Below are positions 36,620 to 48,240 of a stretch of 64,000 nucleotides of DNA, piece after piece. The notes beneath the pieces were generated by a model that saw only the letters and a list, made by a program, of their open reading frames with translations, searched no databases and was not told the DNA's origin. The position numbers and the translations under genes were made by a program. The stretch is from Flaveria trinervia (Eukaryota > Streptophyta > Magnoliopsida > Asterales > Asteraceae), in contig CM046453.1 in the NCBI GenBank assembly GCA_025506515.1, positions 33,437,715 through 33,501,714 on the forward strand. The letters run 5' to 3'. Position 1 is the stretch's first letter; every line of letters starts with the position of its first letter.

Positions 36620-39600
36620 ATGGCAGAAAAGTGGACCATAAATCCCAAGCACAACATCTGTGCCCATTGGATCACACACCAGGAACGGGCTGAGTTTACC
36701 GACAATAATAGCATTTCTGGACGGTCCCGGATCTATAGGCTATCTCCACTCCTTGCACGCCTTACAGATCACTCCATCAGGCATTTGGAAAAATGTCCGG
36801 TGGACCGCTCTCGTGAGCCTTACTGTATCAGGAGCTCCATATGGGCCATGATATTGAGATCTCTTGCGCCGATATTCAAGAGCTCCATGGATCATTCCTA
36901 CAAAACTACATCCAAATGACTGTAAGAGGATGCTTCTAAGGCTAAAGTACGCTGGGGATATCAACTCGGTGTGCTCAACAAGAGCAACCTGAGCCCTCAG
37001 TAAAAGTACTTAGCACACGTGATTCTAAAGTGTGTAGCTTCGAGAGGGGTGGGTTTGACGAACCTCTCAGACCAGATTCAAAATGCCTACGTGGCATGGT
37101 TCTGAACCACCCCTTTAGTTTTTCCAGCATGATATTCTCCTACTTGGTGGAGAATTTGGAGGTAAAGGAAAAGAGGGGTTCTGTATGTACCCAGATTCTT
37201 ACAGCTCATCTTCAACGAGAAGGCCCACAGTTGCCCAAAGAGAGTCATGACGCAGTGGCCTTGGAAATAATGGATGATACTACTCTGGGCAGGATGAGAG
37301 TTTACAGGGAAAGCAGATTAAGCCCCAAGTGAAGAGAATGATTGGCACTTAGCAGATGAAAGCTATGTGGCAGGGGGAGACGCAAATGGCGTCACGAGGA
37401 CAGTGACTCCGACGTGGAGCCAATTGTCCTCCCTATGATGATTCTGAGGAGGATGACATTGAGGATGAGGTGTTCCATCCCGAGGCACCGTGTCTGACTC
37501 TGTTCCTCGGTGTCTGTCTCACCTGCTGAGGGTAACTGAGTCAGCAGGATTCATCAAGATTTTGTGCTTACCGGGAAGATGAAGATGAATCTGATGAGGA
37601 GCCATTGACCGGACTGTGGGAAGGAAAGTGGTTCCCACAGAACACGGGTTGAGGGTTGTCGGTGAAAACGAGAGGCTCCGAAGATACAGAGACTGATCCA
37701 TCATATGCTCGGAGTCCTCAGGCGGGATTGAAGGGGAGCATCCACCTCGAGGGGAACGAGGAGGAAAAACGGATGGCTCAACCCCATGGCCAGAAAAAAG
37801 AAAAAGCGTAAGGTAACCTTCATCCACCACATCCCCATACCTTCCACCACTACCACCTCTGCAGACACATCTTCCACACCATACCTCTCCCCACAGCAAC
37901 CACAACCACCACCATACGATCACACAAGCAGACCCCTGCTACCACTACTTCATTCACCCCACACTCACCACCACCGTCATCCAGACCTTACCCCGAATCA
38001 CCACCTCCACCACCACCACTAGCCACAAAACTGAGCCCTCAGCCTACCCCTCACACACCTCTAGATCTCCTCTACCTCCAATCGGGGTAGAGGAACAGCT
38101 GGCAGCCTTAAATAGAATGGTGTGTTACGACTGCTGGCGGCTGATGAGGAAAAGACCTCTCAGATCCGCCAGCTCACCGACCTGACTGCTGCATAATCGA
38201 AGAAAATTGCAGAGCAGGATCGAGCTATTGAGGATCAGGCCCAGAATTGGCTGCTCAGAACACTCAGTTGGACCAACTCCGAGCACAAAGCGTCACAGCA
38301 GGTAAGCAGATAGAGGAGTTGGAAAAGGCGAAGAGGTCCATTTTGCTAAAATTGAAAGGATCAAAGGAGGAACCTCTAAAGATAAAGGATGGAGAAAGAG
38401 ATAGTGAGGATGATGATGATGATGATGACAGTGATTCTGATGAAGAGAAAACAGAAGAGTGGTGTGCAGATGAAGAGACTGAAGAAGGAGAAGCAGCTGA
38501 ATCTGTCTCAGCTCCCGGTCAAGAGCAGAGAACAAAGAACCGACAGGATCAGTCAGCTTCTACTTCTGCACCTTCACACGAAGAGACTAGCATACAGGAT
38601 AAAAGTAAATAGTGGATGTTTATGTATTTAATTACTTTTGTATTCTGTATTGAAAAACGATGTACTGAATGTTTATATTAACTTAATGCATTTTGTTTGA
38701 TATATTACTAATGATTTGAATGTGAAATGTGTAAATCAAACAGATCCAAAGTACCACAGAGATGAGTTTGATATTGCTCCCCTTCAACAGGTCAAGTCTC
38801 AACTCACATGATTCTTGATCTGCAAGGGATTGTCAGAAGGTCAGTGAGTTATACACCTGAAGAAGGTGAAATAATTCACGACCTATCTAACGAGCAACTG
38901 GAAGAAATGTTCAGACTCAATCCTGATGATATTGTCAAGGATGCTCCAACAGTTGATTCAACCAGTGACGACGAACTACACGACGTTGATGAAGTTGAGG
39001 TTGAAATATTGCTGCTGAAGAGTACCCTCAATACGCTGACAACACGGGTAATGTGGTCCCCAATCTGGGTGAGTCCCTAGTCAGTGATATGTTTGAGGTA
39101 CTAGACAATATGGAGCAGGAAGCAGGAAAGACCGAAGGAACAGCCCAAGCCTCAAACGATGACGTATACATTCGAAAGGCTGAATGGGCTGAATGTTTTA
39201 AAGAAGTCAGAGCCCAACGTGATGCACCGAAGAGGGATGCCTACACCAAGTTCTACAGCGTCAAGAACATCTTATGGTGTCAGGCAGGATTATAGCATGG
39301 GCATATTTTGATGATCTTAACGTTTATGCCATTAAAAGGGAAAAGGGCATAGAGTACTTTAGATTTCCACATGATCTAAAGACTCTACCTGGATTTGAGC
39401 TCAACCAGCTGGCCAGTTGAAGCTGTTGTATGCTGACCCGAGGAAAATGTCAGGCTGGTTTGAGGCTGCCCTCAAGAAAGAGTACCATACCAGATGGATT
39501 AACTTCAGACCTCAACAACCTACAAGGTATATTAGAAGGTCTGAGATGGATGCCATTACTGGAAAACCTAAGATTGTGTTGAAGTGGAGTCCTCCTCGCA

Positions 39601-39945
39601 CTATGTCGAGAATCCCTCTCAGGGAAATGCCACAGGACTTCACTCCACACTTCAAATGGTGGTACTATGATTGGAGAACTGCCAAAGTGGTCATAGTTCT
39701 GAACAAGGGGATCAAATGGATACTGTCAGGGTATTCGACCCAATGTGGCTAACCAACTTGTCTGCTAATGATGTCTATACATTATACAAGTGGCCACTGT
39801 TCTATGACACACAAGACATTGTACAAGCCCTCCAGTTCCAAAATGTTATACGACTTTGCTTCGCGTTTGATATTCACGCGGGAGACACACAAGAGGACAA
39901 GTACAAGAAATATGAGAAGGTAATGAAGAAAACAAGACATTAGAG
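36620..39945 (+). pseudogene. Element C env-like gene (heavily frameshifted)
   Basis: The ATG at 36620 opens MAEKWTINPKHNICAH. The first module (IIAFL, YLHSLHALQITP near 36690-36790) is readable only by switching frames. The middle includes Pro/His/Thr-rich (37790-38020) and Asp/Glu-rich coiled-coil-like parts (38247-38612). C-terminal landmarks are KIVLKWSPPRTMSRIPL (near 39570), WWYYDW (near 39658) and VRVFDP (near 39727), and the frame ends near 39943. The C-terminal layout matches D's env-like protein (IVLRVKPPKTVNRVRL, FRVFDP). More than eight breaks occur. The function is unknown; the homology to D is well supported at the C-terminus. Confidence 0.7.
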
Positions 39946-39957
39946 AGATCTAGGTCC

Positions 39958-39968
39958 AAGGGGGAGTT
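39958..39968 (+). other. Element C polypurine tract
   Basis: AAGGGGGAGTT directly before the TGTTGATAC start of the 3' LTR. Confidence 0.9.
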
Positions 39969-40679
39969 TGTTGATACATGTATGTCCCTAGATCGTGATA
40001 TGTGATGTAATAGATCTTGTTTGGTATGATTAATGAACTGACATTGATAGTCTGTTGGTTATAATGTTTAATAGTTCATTAATGAGTCATAAATGAATTG
40101 ATTGAGTTTATGATTACTTGAATGATTACATATAATATTATATTAATTAACTAAAACCTTCAAACTTAACTTAATGAAGTTCCCATGCGAATGGCTCATG
40201 CGAATGAACCATAAGCATGAAGAACCTCATACGATTGACTCAGTCGCACGACTGAACCAGGAGACTGGATCAGTCGTACGACTGTAACATAAGATTGGCT
40301 CAGTCGCACGACTGAACACTAAGTCGCACGAATGAACCAACCGCATGGTTCAATCGCACGACTGAACCAAACTAATGGTTCAGTCGCACGATTGAAGAGT
40401 GCCAACCTATAAATACAACTCAATTCGTGAAAAACGGGGAGATTCGATCAAGTTCAATTCCATACGAACCCTAGTCGTCCAGAAACCTTCCAAATTGTTC
40501 TCCAAGTTCATAGAACACATTAGATCGATTCCTTATCGATTTCTAACGTTAGTTTTAATCCCTGATTGATTCTTCGTGTGTTCTCACTGATTGGATCGCC
40601 AATCAAATAGGATTCCGCACTATTTGATCCGGTATACACGTGATCTCTAGGTATTTCAGTCGAATACCAGGTCCTAACA
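39969..40679 (+). repeat. Element C 3' LTR
   Basis: 711 bp, about 98.5% identical by eye to 14289-14997, with the same palindromic motif array and TATA box. The perfect palindrome of the 5' copy has one C/T change here. Confidence 0.95.
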
Positions 40680-40684
40680 ACATA
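40680..40684. repeat. Target site duplication of element C (right), ACATA
   Basis: Exact copy of 14284-14288, marking the point where D's pol resumes. Confidence 0.95.
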
Positions 40685-43611
40685 TCTTCTTGATATGAAT
40701 TCAAATGAGTCAAAGGCTACTGCAACTTGTCTTCTCTCAAAAGCATCAACCTCTGAGTCACTCTTGTGGCATCGTCGCTTAGGCCATGTCAATTTTAAGA
40801 TAATTAAAAAATTAGTCAAGAACATCTTGTTAGAGGACTTCCTTTAAAAGATTTTTCTGTTACTGAAAAATGCATGGCATGTGCCAAAGGGAAACAACAT
40901 AAGAAACCTCATAAGCCCAAACTTTTAAATAGCATATCAAGTCCTCTGAGTTGTTACATACTGATTTATTTGGGCCAATTAGTGTTAAATCAATTGCTAA
41001 AAAGTCTTTTTGTCTTGTTGTTACAGATGATTTCTCACGTTATTCATGGTGAGGTTTCTTGCACACAAAAGTGAAGTTGCAGAGGAATTACAGAAATTAA
41101 TCATTTCTATTGAATCAGTCAGTAAGAGAAGAGTTATGGGATTAAGAAGTGACGACGACACTAAATTTAAAAATCAGATTCTTGATTCATTTTGTGCTCA
41201 AAAAGGGATTGTGAGACAATTTAGTGCTGCAAGAACACCCCAGCAGAACGGTATTGCAGAAAGAAAGAATCGCACTCTTGTGGAAGCTGCTCGTACAATG
41301 TTGATAGAATCCTCATTACCCATTATTTTCTGGGCTGAAGCTGTTAATTCTGCATCTTATGTTCTAAATAGGGTGCTAATTGTGAAAGATAAAGTGAAGA
41401 CTCCTTATGAACTTTTTCATAAGAGGAAGCCACTAATTGATTTCTTTCGACCATTTGGATGTTCTTGTACTCTTCTGAATACTCAATCTCAAAAGACAAA
41501 ATTTGGTGTTGTTTCTGATGAGTGTTATTTTGTTGGATACTCTTCTTCACAAAAGGCGTACCGAGTTTATAACAAGAGAACACGTATTGTTCAAGAGTCA
41601 TTCTATGTTGATTGGCAAGAATCCAATCCTTCTGAAGTGAAATCTGAACCTGCATGGTTCTTTGACTCCAATACTGTGTTCAATTCATTTAATTTGCCAG
41701 TTTTCGATGATGATACATCAATTCCAAGTACTCAAACGAATATTATTCCATCATCTCCATCGTCTGTTCTATCTATCCCGCTAGTAAATGATGTTGTTTC
41801 AACTGATGTCAGCTCATCGTCTCCAATGCCTGATCAAGCTCCATTATCTGATTCTTTATCTCCTACATCTCCTAACTTACCTGATTCCACACCTGTCATT
41901 GATACACCTCCTCTAATCTTTCTCCGGACATGGCTGATACTTCTTCAACTATCTTTCCTTCTTCAAGTGATTACAAAACTTTATCATCCGCTCGATAATG
42001 TGATTGGATCTGTTTCTGATGGTGTTCGCACACGAAGTCAATCTGGTCTGATTAATGTTTGTCTTTTCTCATGCTTTATTTCTCAAATTGTTCCAAAAAA
42101 TGTTCATGCTGCTCTACAAGATCCTTGTTGGGTAGAATCTATGCAATTGGAACTTCAGCAGTTTAGAAAGCTTCAGATTTGGACCTTAGTTGATTTACCT
42201 CCCAACAAATATCCAATTGGTACAAAATGGGTATTTAAGAACAAACTAGATGATCGGGGTGTGGTGGTGCGCAACAAATCTAGACTTGTAGTGCAAGGCT
42301 TTGCTCAAGAACAAGGAATTGATTATACAGAAGTCTTTGCTCTAGTTGCTCGTCTTGAAGCAATCAGAATATTTCTTGCTCATGCTGCTCATAAACAATT
42401 CAAAGTTTACCAGATGGATGTGAAATGTGCTTTTCTCTACGGGGACATTGATGAGGAGATATATGTGTGTCAACCACCAGGCTTTGAAGATCCTGATTTT
42501 CCTGATAAAGTGTATAAACTTGATAAATCTTTGTATGGTCTTCATCAAGCACCCAGAATCTGGTATGAGACTCTTACGCAATATCTTCTAAGCAATGGTT
42601 ACTCTCGTGGTACCATTGATATGACCTTATTTAAAAGAGAGGTGAATGGTGAAATGATCTTTGTCAAGTGTATGTCGATGATATTATTTTTGGATCTACA
42701 AACTCTCAATTGTGTAGAGAGTTCGAAGAAGTGATGAGCCAAAGGTTTGAAATGAGTATGATGGGTGAAATGTGTTTCTTTCTTGGATTGCAAGTTGAAC
42801 AACAGAAAGAAGGAATTCTTATTCATCAAGAAAAGTACATTAAAGATATTCTGAAGAAATTTAAGATGGATGATGCGTCTACTGAGATGACTCCTTTTAC
42901 TGCTCAGACATGTCTAACTCCGGATGAAAATGGAAAACCAGTGATCCTCATCTTTTTCGGTCTATGATTGGGTCTCTCATGTATCTTACTGCAAGTCGTC
43001 CTGATATCACTTTCGCTGTTAGTTACTGTGCTAGATATCAGTCGGCTCCAAAGGAATCTCATGAGAAAGCTGTCAAATGAATATTTCGTTATCTCAAAGG
43101 ATCGTCTCGTCTCGGGTTATGGTATTCGTATGGTGGAAATTTTGATTTACATGCTTACTCTGATAGTGATTCCAATGGTTGCAGGTTAAACAGAAAATCT
43201 GTGTCTGGAGGTTGTCAATATTTGGGAAATTGTCTGGTATCCTGGCAGAGCAAGAAACAAACTACTGTTTCTCTTTCTACAGGGGAAGCTGAATATATTG
43301 CTGCCTCCAGCTGCTGCTCTCAAGTTCTCTGGATCCAACATCAAATGATTGATTATGGCATTAATTTCCTTCATACACCTTTATTCTGTGACAATGAGGC
43401 TGCCATTGGAATTGCTAAAAACCCCATTCATCATACCCACACAAAGCATATTGAAACACGAATCCATGCTATTCGTGATGCTCAAGAGAAGGGTTTCATT
43501 AATATTATACCCATCGATACAAAAAATCAAAAAGCTGATCTTTTCACAAAAACATTTGATAAACCTCGTTTTTATGAATTGATTTCTATGCTTGGGTTAA
43601 TATCTTTTTAA
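40685..43611 (+). pseudogene. pol: Element D pol: integrase, RT, RNase H
   Basis: The pre-integrase block LWHRRLGHVNFK lies near 40768, then the CAKGKQH zinc-binding region near 40878. A 562-codon open frame at 41046-42734 covers the rest of integrase (second Asp in RSDDDTKFKN near 41140, Glu in NGIAERKN near 41250), a Ser/Pro-rich linker and most of RT. YVDD at 42671-42682 is one frame away. RNase H (SDSDSNGCRL near 43160, GEAEYIAASSC near 43280) ends at the TAA at 43609-43611. Shifts lie near 40840, 41030, 41925, 42668, 42950 and 43195. EVFALVARLEA has Leu where Pro is usual. Confidence 0.95.
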
Positions 43612-43722
43612 AAATTTTCATTTTCTATTTCTTTATTAAAAAAAAAATTTATAACAAACATATAAAAAAATTAATTAAAATGAAATTCATTGATAATAAT
43701 AGAAATATGAAAATAAAATTTT

Positions 43723-43729
43723 GGGGGAG
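43723..43729 (+). other. Internal polypurine-like tract after pol (D)
   Basis: TTTTGGGGGAGTAATATC, 112 bases after the pol stop. It resembles D's own terminal tract (GGGGGAGTATTG) and matches the position of the internal tract in C. Confidence 0.5.
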
Positions 43730-44119
43730 TAATATCATTATTCTGAGATTGGAATTTAACATGATGAGAAATGATTGTATATTCTCTAAAAATTTTTATT
43801 TACATGACCAGTACTTCTATGAGAAATGATAGTAACTGTTACTGGATTCTGTTTCACATTAAAAAAAGGAAAATGGATCAGATTCTTTAACGATATGCTT
43901 GATAGACTCTGCCTGACGAATGAAGTAGACAATAGCTTTTTGATTAAATTAAACTTTATGCTTAAGAATGTCTGGATTTACTCAATCGTTTTGGATTGCA
44001 CAAAAACTGATTCCTGACAAAAATTGGATTGAGAATGAATCTTTCGTTCATTTTGCTTTGTTTTGTCATCATCCTCTACTGGTATATTTCGTGTCAAGAT
44101 GTCTTGTGTCTGTGCTTAT

Positions 44120-44151
44120 CTCCTCTGCTGTACGTGAGTACAGACCTGGAG
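44120..44151 (+). repeat. 32-nt stem-loop element, D copy 1
   Basis: Clamp CTCC/GGAG, opposed strands TCTG and ACCT, a perfect six-pair stem CTGTAC/GTACAG, and loop GTGA. It is the best-paired of the five copies, and the loop is of GNRA type. Confidence 0.8.
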
Positions 44152-44158
44152 TGATGAT

Positions 44159-44190
44159 CTCCTCTGCTGTACGATAGTACTAACCTGGAG
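44159..44190 (+). repeat. 32-nt stem-loop element, D copy 2
   Basis: Same length and layout as copy 1: clamp CTCC/GGAG, strands TCTG and ACCT, stem CTGTAC/GTACTA (four inner pairs kept), loop GATA. Confidence 0.75.
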
Positions 44191-44219
44191 CTCTCATCAG
44201 CACATGTTCAAATGGTTAT

Positions 44220-44251
44220 CTCCTCTGTTATACGTGAGCATAGATCTGGAG
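44220..44251 (+). repeat. 32-nt stem-loop element, D copy 3
   Basis: Clamp CTCC/GGAG, strands TCTG and ATCT, stem TTATAC/GCATAG (one mismatch, one wobble), loop GTGA. It is the most decayed copy, but the length is unchanged. Confidence 0.7.
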
Positions 44252-44885
44252 CTCTCACCATTTTGATATAATTATGTCAAATCATCTTATCGATGAATTT
44301 CTCTCAGAATGAAATATTCTGTTGATAATCATTTGCACACTAATTCACAAACCTTGTTCTTTGAAGATTGATTCATAATTCAAGAAATCCTGAGGTTGGG
44401 TGAGGGTTTTTTTACCAAATGATTGCGGGGTCTTGCATTTTAAAGCATCTAATTGAACCTTAAATGAATCATAAGCTGTTGTTCGAAAAAGGATAAGGCA
44501 TGAGTTTAAGTGGACAATTATATCAGCAATTGTTATTGATTTGTTCTAATTTCAGTTGTTTCTGTGCAGATTGTGATCAGATCTTGTATTCAGTATGATC
44601 TCATGACTGGTAGATGATTTTTTGATCATCTTTATGTTCTAAAATATTTAGAGAATGTGATCTCTGATTATTTTAGATCTCATTATTAGATGTGCTTCCT
44701 TTAAGTATTATAATTTAAAAAATAATAATAAATAATAAAATAAAAGGTGCGAAAGTATTCTTTCGCTAATAATTTCGCAAAGCGAAACTGCAATTTCGCT
44801 AGGTGGCTAATAAGTTGTTAATCAGTTACATCCTAGCGAAATTACAGTTTCACTGGGCGAAACTATAAATTCTCCAGACGAATTT

Positions 44886-44922
44886 ATAGTTTCGCTATCT
44901 GCGAAACTATTTGCTATATAAG
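44886..44922 (+). promoter_or_regulatory. Internal promoter of D: inverted repeat plus TATA box
   Basis: The inverted repeat ATAGTTTCGC (44886-44895), 5-nt loop, GCGAAACTAT (44901-44910) is followed after 3 bases by CTATATAAG (44914-44922). The LTR has the same order: a GTTTCGC/GCGAAAC inverted repeat, then TATA. Confidence 0.6.
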
Positions 44923-45640
44923 TCATGTTTGTGAATTTTCTCTCATAATTTCGCACAATCGCTCAGTTTCACTTTTAGGGTTTATCCGTAACTTTTAAGG
45001 CGATTTTGATTTGTGTTTGTGATTTGGCCTGATTTTTCGTGAGATTCACTTCGTATGTGAGTTTCGAACACTGATTCACTTTCTAATCTGGATTAAATAG
45101 TCTATCTTAACTTATCTAGATTGTGTCTCTTCGGTGGTTTTTCTATTCGATCAGCGAAACTACTAATTTCTCTGCGAAATTGAACGTAAGTTCACATCTT
45201 TTTTGCGAAACTGTAAAGTTATGCTGTCCGAGCAAACTTAACAGTTCCACCATATCTTCTCTAATTTCGCAATGACTGATCTTTAATTTACACAGTTTTG
45301 CTTGTATTTTCTTATGTCAGCGAAACTAATTTGTAATAGCGAAACTAAATTAATATTTGGTGAAACTAATTGCGAAACTACTTTAATTCATTCTAATCTT
45401 TTCGAAACTAATTTTTGTTCTGCGAAAATAACAAGTTTCAATGAGCGAAATTATAGTTTCGCTTGTCGAAACTGTTTTTTTTTCTTGTCGAAATTGTCTT
45501 TGATTCAGCGAAACTATCATGTCTTAGTGAGCGAAACTATTGTTTCGCTTGCCGAAATTGATTGTTTTTTTGTTTTTGTTTTATTTTCTTATTTTCAGTA
45601 TTTCTTATTCAAATTTATTTGTTGTTCTTCTCAGGTTATC

Positions 45641-48221
45641 ATGGCGAATCTCAAGTTTGATGAGAGGAATAACATCACTGCCATATTAGACGATACTCTT
45701 CCAAAGGCGGCCAGATTTCGTGACTGCATTAGATGGCTTCAGAGATCACCCATTGCATATGCTATCTCTCACTCACCCACTATCTATGATCTTAATATTA
45801 GAGATTTTTGGAGATCAGCAGAATACAACACTGGAGGAGATGTACAGAGAATCACAGCTAGAGTGATTGATCATGATATAACTATTACTGCTGAGAGTGT
45901 GTCGAGGATTCTTAGACTAGAAGATGAATTCGGTGATGAAGTGGATATGACGGAGTCTGAAGTATTCCAAGATTTCAGACAAATGTGGTATGAGGGACCA
46001 GCTTTTGGTTCGAGGAAGGAGATTAAAAAGTCTTTTTTATCTAAGGAATGGAGATATATAGCTCATGTTTTTATTATGTGCTTAGATCACCGTAAGGGTG
46101 GATCCGATGGACTAAATCTTGACTGGGCCAAAGCTATGGTGATATGTTGTAAAGGGGAGAAAGCAAACATTGCTAGACTGATCTTTGCGTGTATGGCAGA
46201 GAATGTGATGGCTGTGAAGAAGGATAAATGGTTGTTATATCCTCGCTTTATTCAGATGATTATTGATGATCTTATTCCTGATGTTCCTAAACATGGTGAA
46301 GTCAAGAGATTAGTGCAGATGAACCCTCAGATATTTGCTGATTGTTGTGCTATCCGCCATGATTTCAGTGGTAAAATCACCCATCTCTGGGAAAATATGT
46401 ACCCTCCAGAACGCCGGAATTATATCAGACGGGTCGATGAGTCTGAAAACAAAAGGACTGAGGAAACAAGGGTGCAACAAGCTGATGCAGCTAAGAAGAG
46501 AAAGAGATATGCAAAAGAGAAAGATTATGATTTTGAAGAAGATATAGATGCACAAGCAGAGGAGATAAGGGTGGAGAAAGAACGGAGATCTATAAAGAAA
46601 ACTGACTTTGTTGAGCCTTTCGGAGATCAAAACATCGACACGAGGGTTTCACAGCAGGGAAAGAGGCTAGTGCTGGTCTTGATGAGGATGTTATTCGTAG
46701 TCTAAATACTTCATTGGCCAATGAGTTGAGTATGATAAAGACTAAACTGACAAATCAGGAGATTAGGGAAAAACAGAAGGATGAGGTAATTGAAGGAATG
46801 AAAAAGATGTTGGTTGACCAAAATAATTTGATTAAGAGATTGTTTGAAGAAATTTCTCAGATGAAAGCTGCTGCTGGCCTACCTAGTCAACTAAATCAAT
46901 CTGAGTTAGATGATATGACCGATATATCTAAGTACTCATTCTTGAATGTGGGTACTTCATCCAAGGTAGGAGAGGGCACTTCTGGAGCAGCTAATACTGA
47001 AGCAGGGGAACAAGAGATCCCAAGAGAAGATGCTGGAAGAAATGAGGATGATGATATTATTGAAGCAGGGTTTGTTAACCTACAGTTTGATTTTGATAAG
47101 GATAGTATGGGTGAAGAAGTGGTTGTTACTGCTACCACTGAGGGAATGTCTTATAAATGAAAAGGTTTGATTGATGAAGAAGAGGAGGATGAGCAATTGG
47201 TTGATTATGATTCTGAACCAGAGTTTTATGAAGTAGATGAGAGACCACTGGTGTATGTTGCTAAGAAGGGAGATGATGAAGCTGATGTATTTGAGATGGA
47301 TAAGAGTGACTGGTTGGTGAAGGAGAAGAGGCTGAAGAACTTACTCCTTTGTTTCAAAATATGGAAGGTTTAAGCAGGAAAGAGGCAGACAAGAATATAA
47401 TAAGTTGGTGTTATAATCCTAGTTTAAAGATGTTTATGATTAAAATAAGAGGAGGTAATATCAGCTACATGCTCAAGAGGAAGGCTTTTAAGACCTTGCC
47501 CAAATGGGATCTGAGACGGTTGGCCACTTTGCCTTTGATTAATGCTCATTTAAGTGAAAAGGCAGTATTTCTTGAGAAGGAAATTAAAAATGGACTTAAT
47601 GGTAATTTTGAGTCATTTGGATACATGAAGGCTGAACGAAAAAGATCAAAGAAAGATAAAGACCGGGAGACTGGCAAAGGGAGGATTGTTTTGAGAGTCA
47701 AACCACCAAAGACTGTAAACAGGGTAAGATTGGTTGATCCTCTTCCCCAACGTTTACAGGACTTTGAAAAGTGGTTTTATGATAATAACACTGGCGAGAC
47801 GGTGGTTAGAGCCAAACACGGAAAAGAGTTTAGGGTGTTTGACCCGATGGAATTATTCAGCTTCAGTGATGAAGATCTCTTGACTCTTTGTGAAAATCAT
47901 ATTATGGCTGGGGCAGGAGAGGAAACACGAAAAGAGGCAAGCTTGTTTATGAATGTGGCAAACAAAATAAGAGGAGTATGGGCGAAGGTAAAGAGTTTGG
48001 CTGAAAAGGTGAGAGCACAAGATGACTTTGCCATGGATGTTCAAGACATGACCAGGCAGTTTGCTAGAGCTAGTGGTCATTCTGAGGAAGCTGGTGATGT
48101 AGGAACTAACCTTGGAGGATCAGTGGCTGAAGCTTCTAAAGATGTTGCTGCGGGAGGTGATGAAGATAGACCAACAGCAGCAGAGGAAACCGGAGCCGAC
48201 GAGTCAAATCAAGAGAAGTGA
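45641..48221 (+). pseudogene. Element D env-like gene (two frameshifts and one stop)
   Basis: The ATG at 45641 (MANLKFDERNN) begins a 354-codon frame. Landmarks are RDCIRWLQRSPIAYAI, the PTIYDLNIRDFW block (near 45778-45810), SKEWRYIAHVFIMCL (near 46040) and KWLLYPRFIQMII (near 46226). The frame shifts near 46680 into a Lys/Glu-rich coiled-coil-like part (46714-47160), meets an in-frame TGA at 47158-47160, continues acidic in the same frame, and shifts near 47340 into the last part (47349-48221). That part contains IVLRVKPPKTVNRVRL, KWFYDN and FRVFDPMEL. It is the best-preserved env-like gene here. I recall similar plant proteins being labelled 'synaptobrevin/longin-like', a label I cannot confirm. 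No membrane segment is seen. Confidence 0.8.
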
Positions 48222-48240
48222 AGATAGTGAGGTCCAACCT

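Larger units (their letters stand above)
14289..40679 (+). mobile_element. Element C: complete Sirevirus-like element with CAGTCGYACGACTG motif, split by B
   Basis: LTRs of 709 and 711 bp flanked by an exact ACATA duplication. Without B the element is about 14.0 kb. It carries primer site, gag, protease, integrase, RT, RNase H, a 2.5 kb spacer (into which B inserted), env-like gene and polypurine tract. The LTRs differ at about eleven places by eye (about 1.5%), yet the genes hold more than a dozen frameshifts. Confidence 0.95.
43612..45640 (+). promoter_or_regulatory. Element D pol-env spacer
   Basis: 2.0 kb without genes. In order it holds an A/T-rich start, an internal polypurine-like tract (43723-43729), three 32-nt stem-loops (44120-44251), TTTAAGTGGACAA (44505-44517), TTCAGTATGAT (44589-44599), a GCGAAAC array (44750-44910) and a TATA box. 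A transcribed-leader-like stretch again rich in GCGAAACT (45150-45560) follows. A donor-like GTAAGT is at 45186-45191, and a pyrimidine-rich acceptor ending TTCTTCTCAG is at 45634, six bases before the env-like ATG. Confidence 0.65.

Noticed and set aside
37519..37923. A 134-codon minus-strand frame within C's env-like region
   Set aside because: It mirrors the Pro/His/Thr-rich coding strand and shows no known domain; it is a shadow frame.
45302..45640. Upstream extension of D's env-like frame to an earlier ATG at 45302
   Set aside because: The extension translates the GCGAAACT motif array, and other families start at the MAx motif equivalent to 45641; an acceptor-like site also lies just before 45641.
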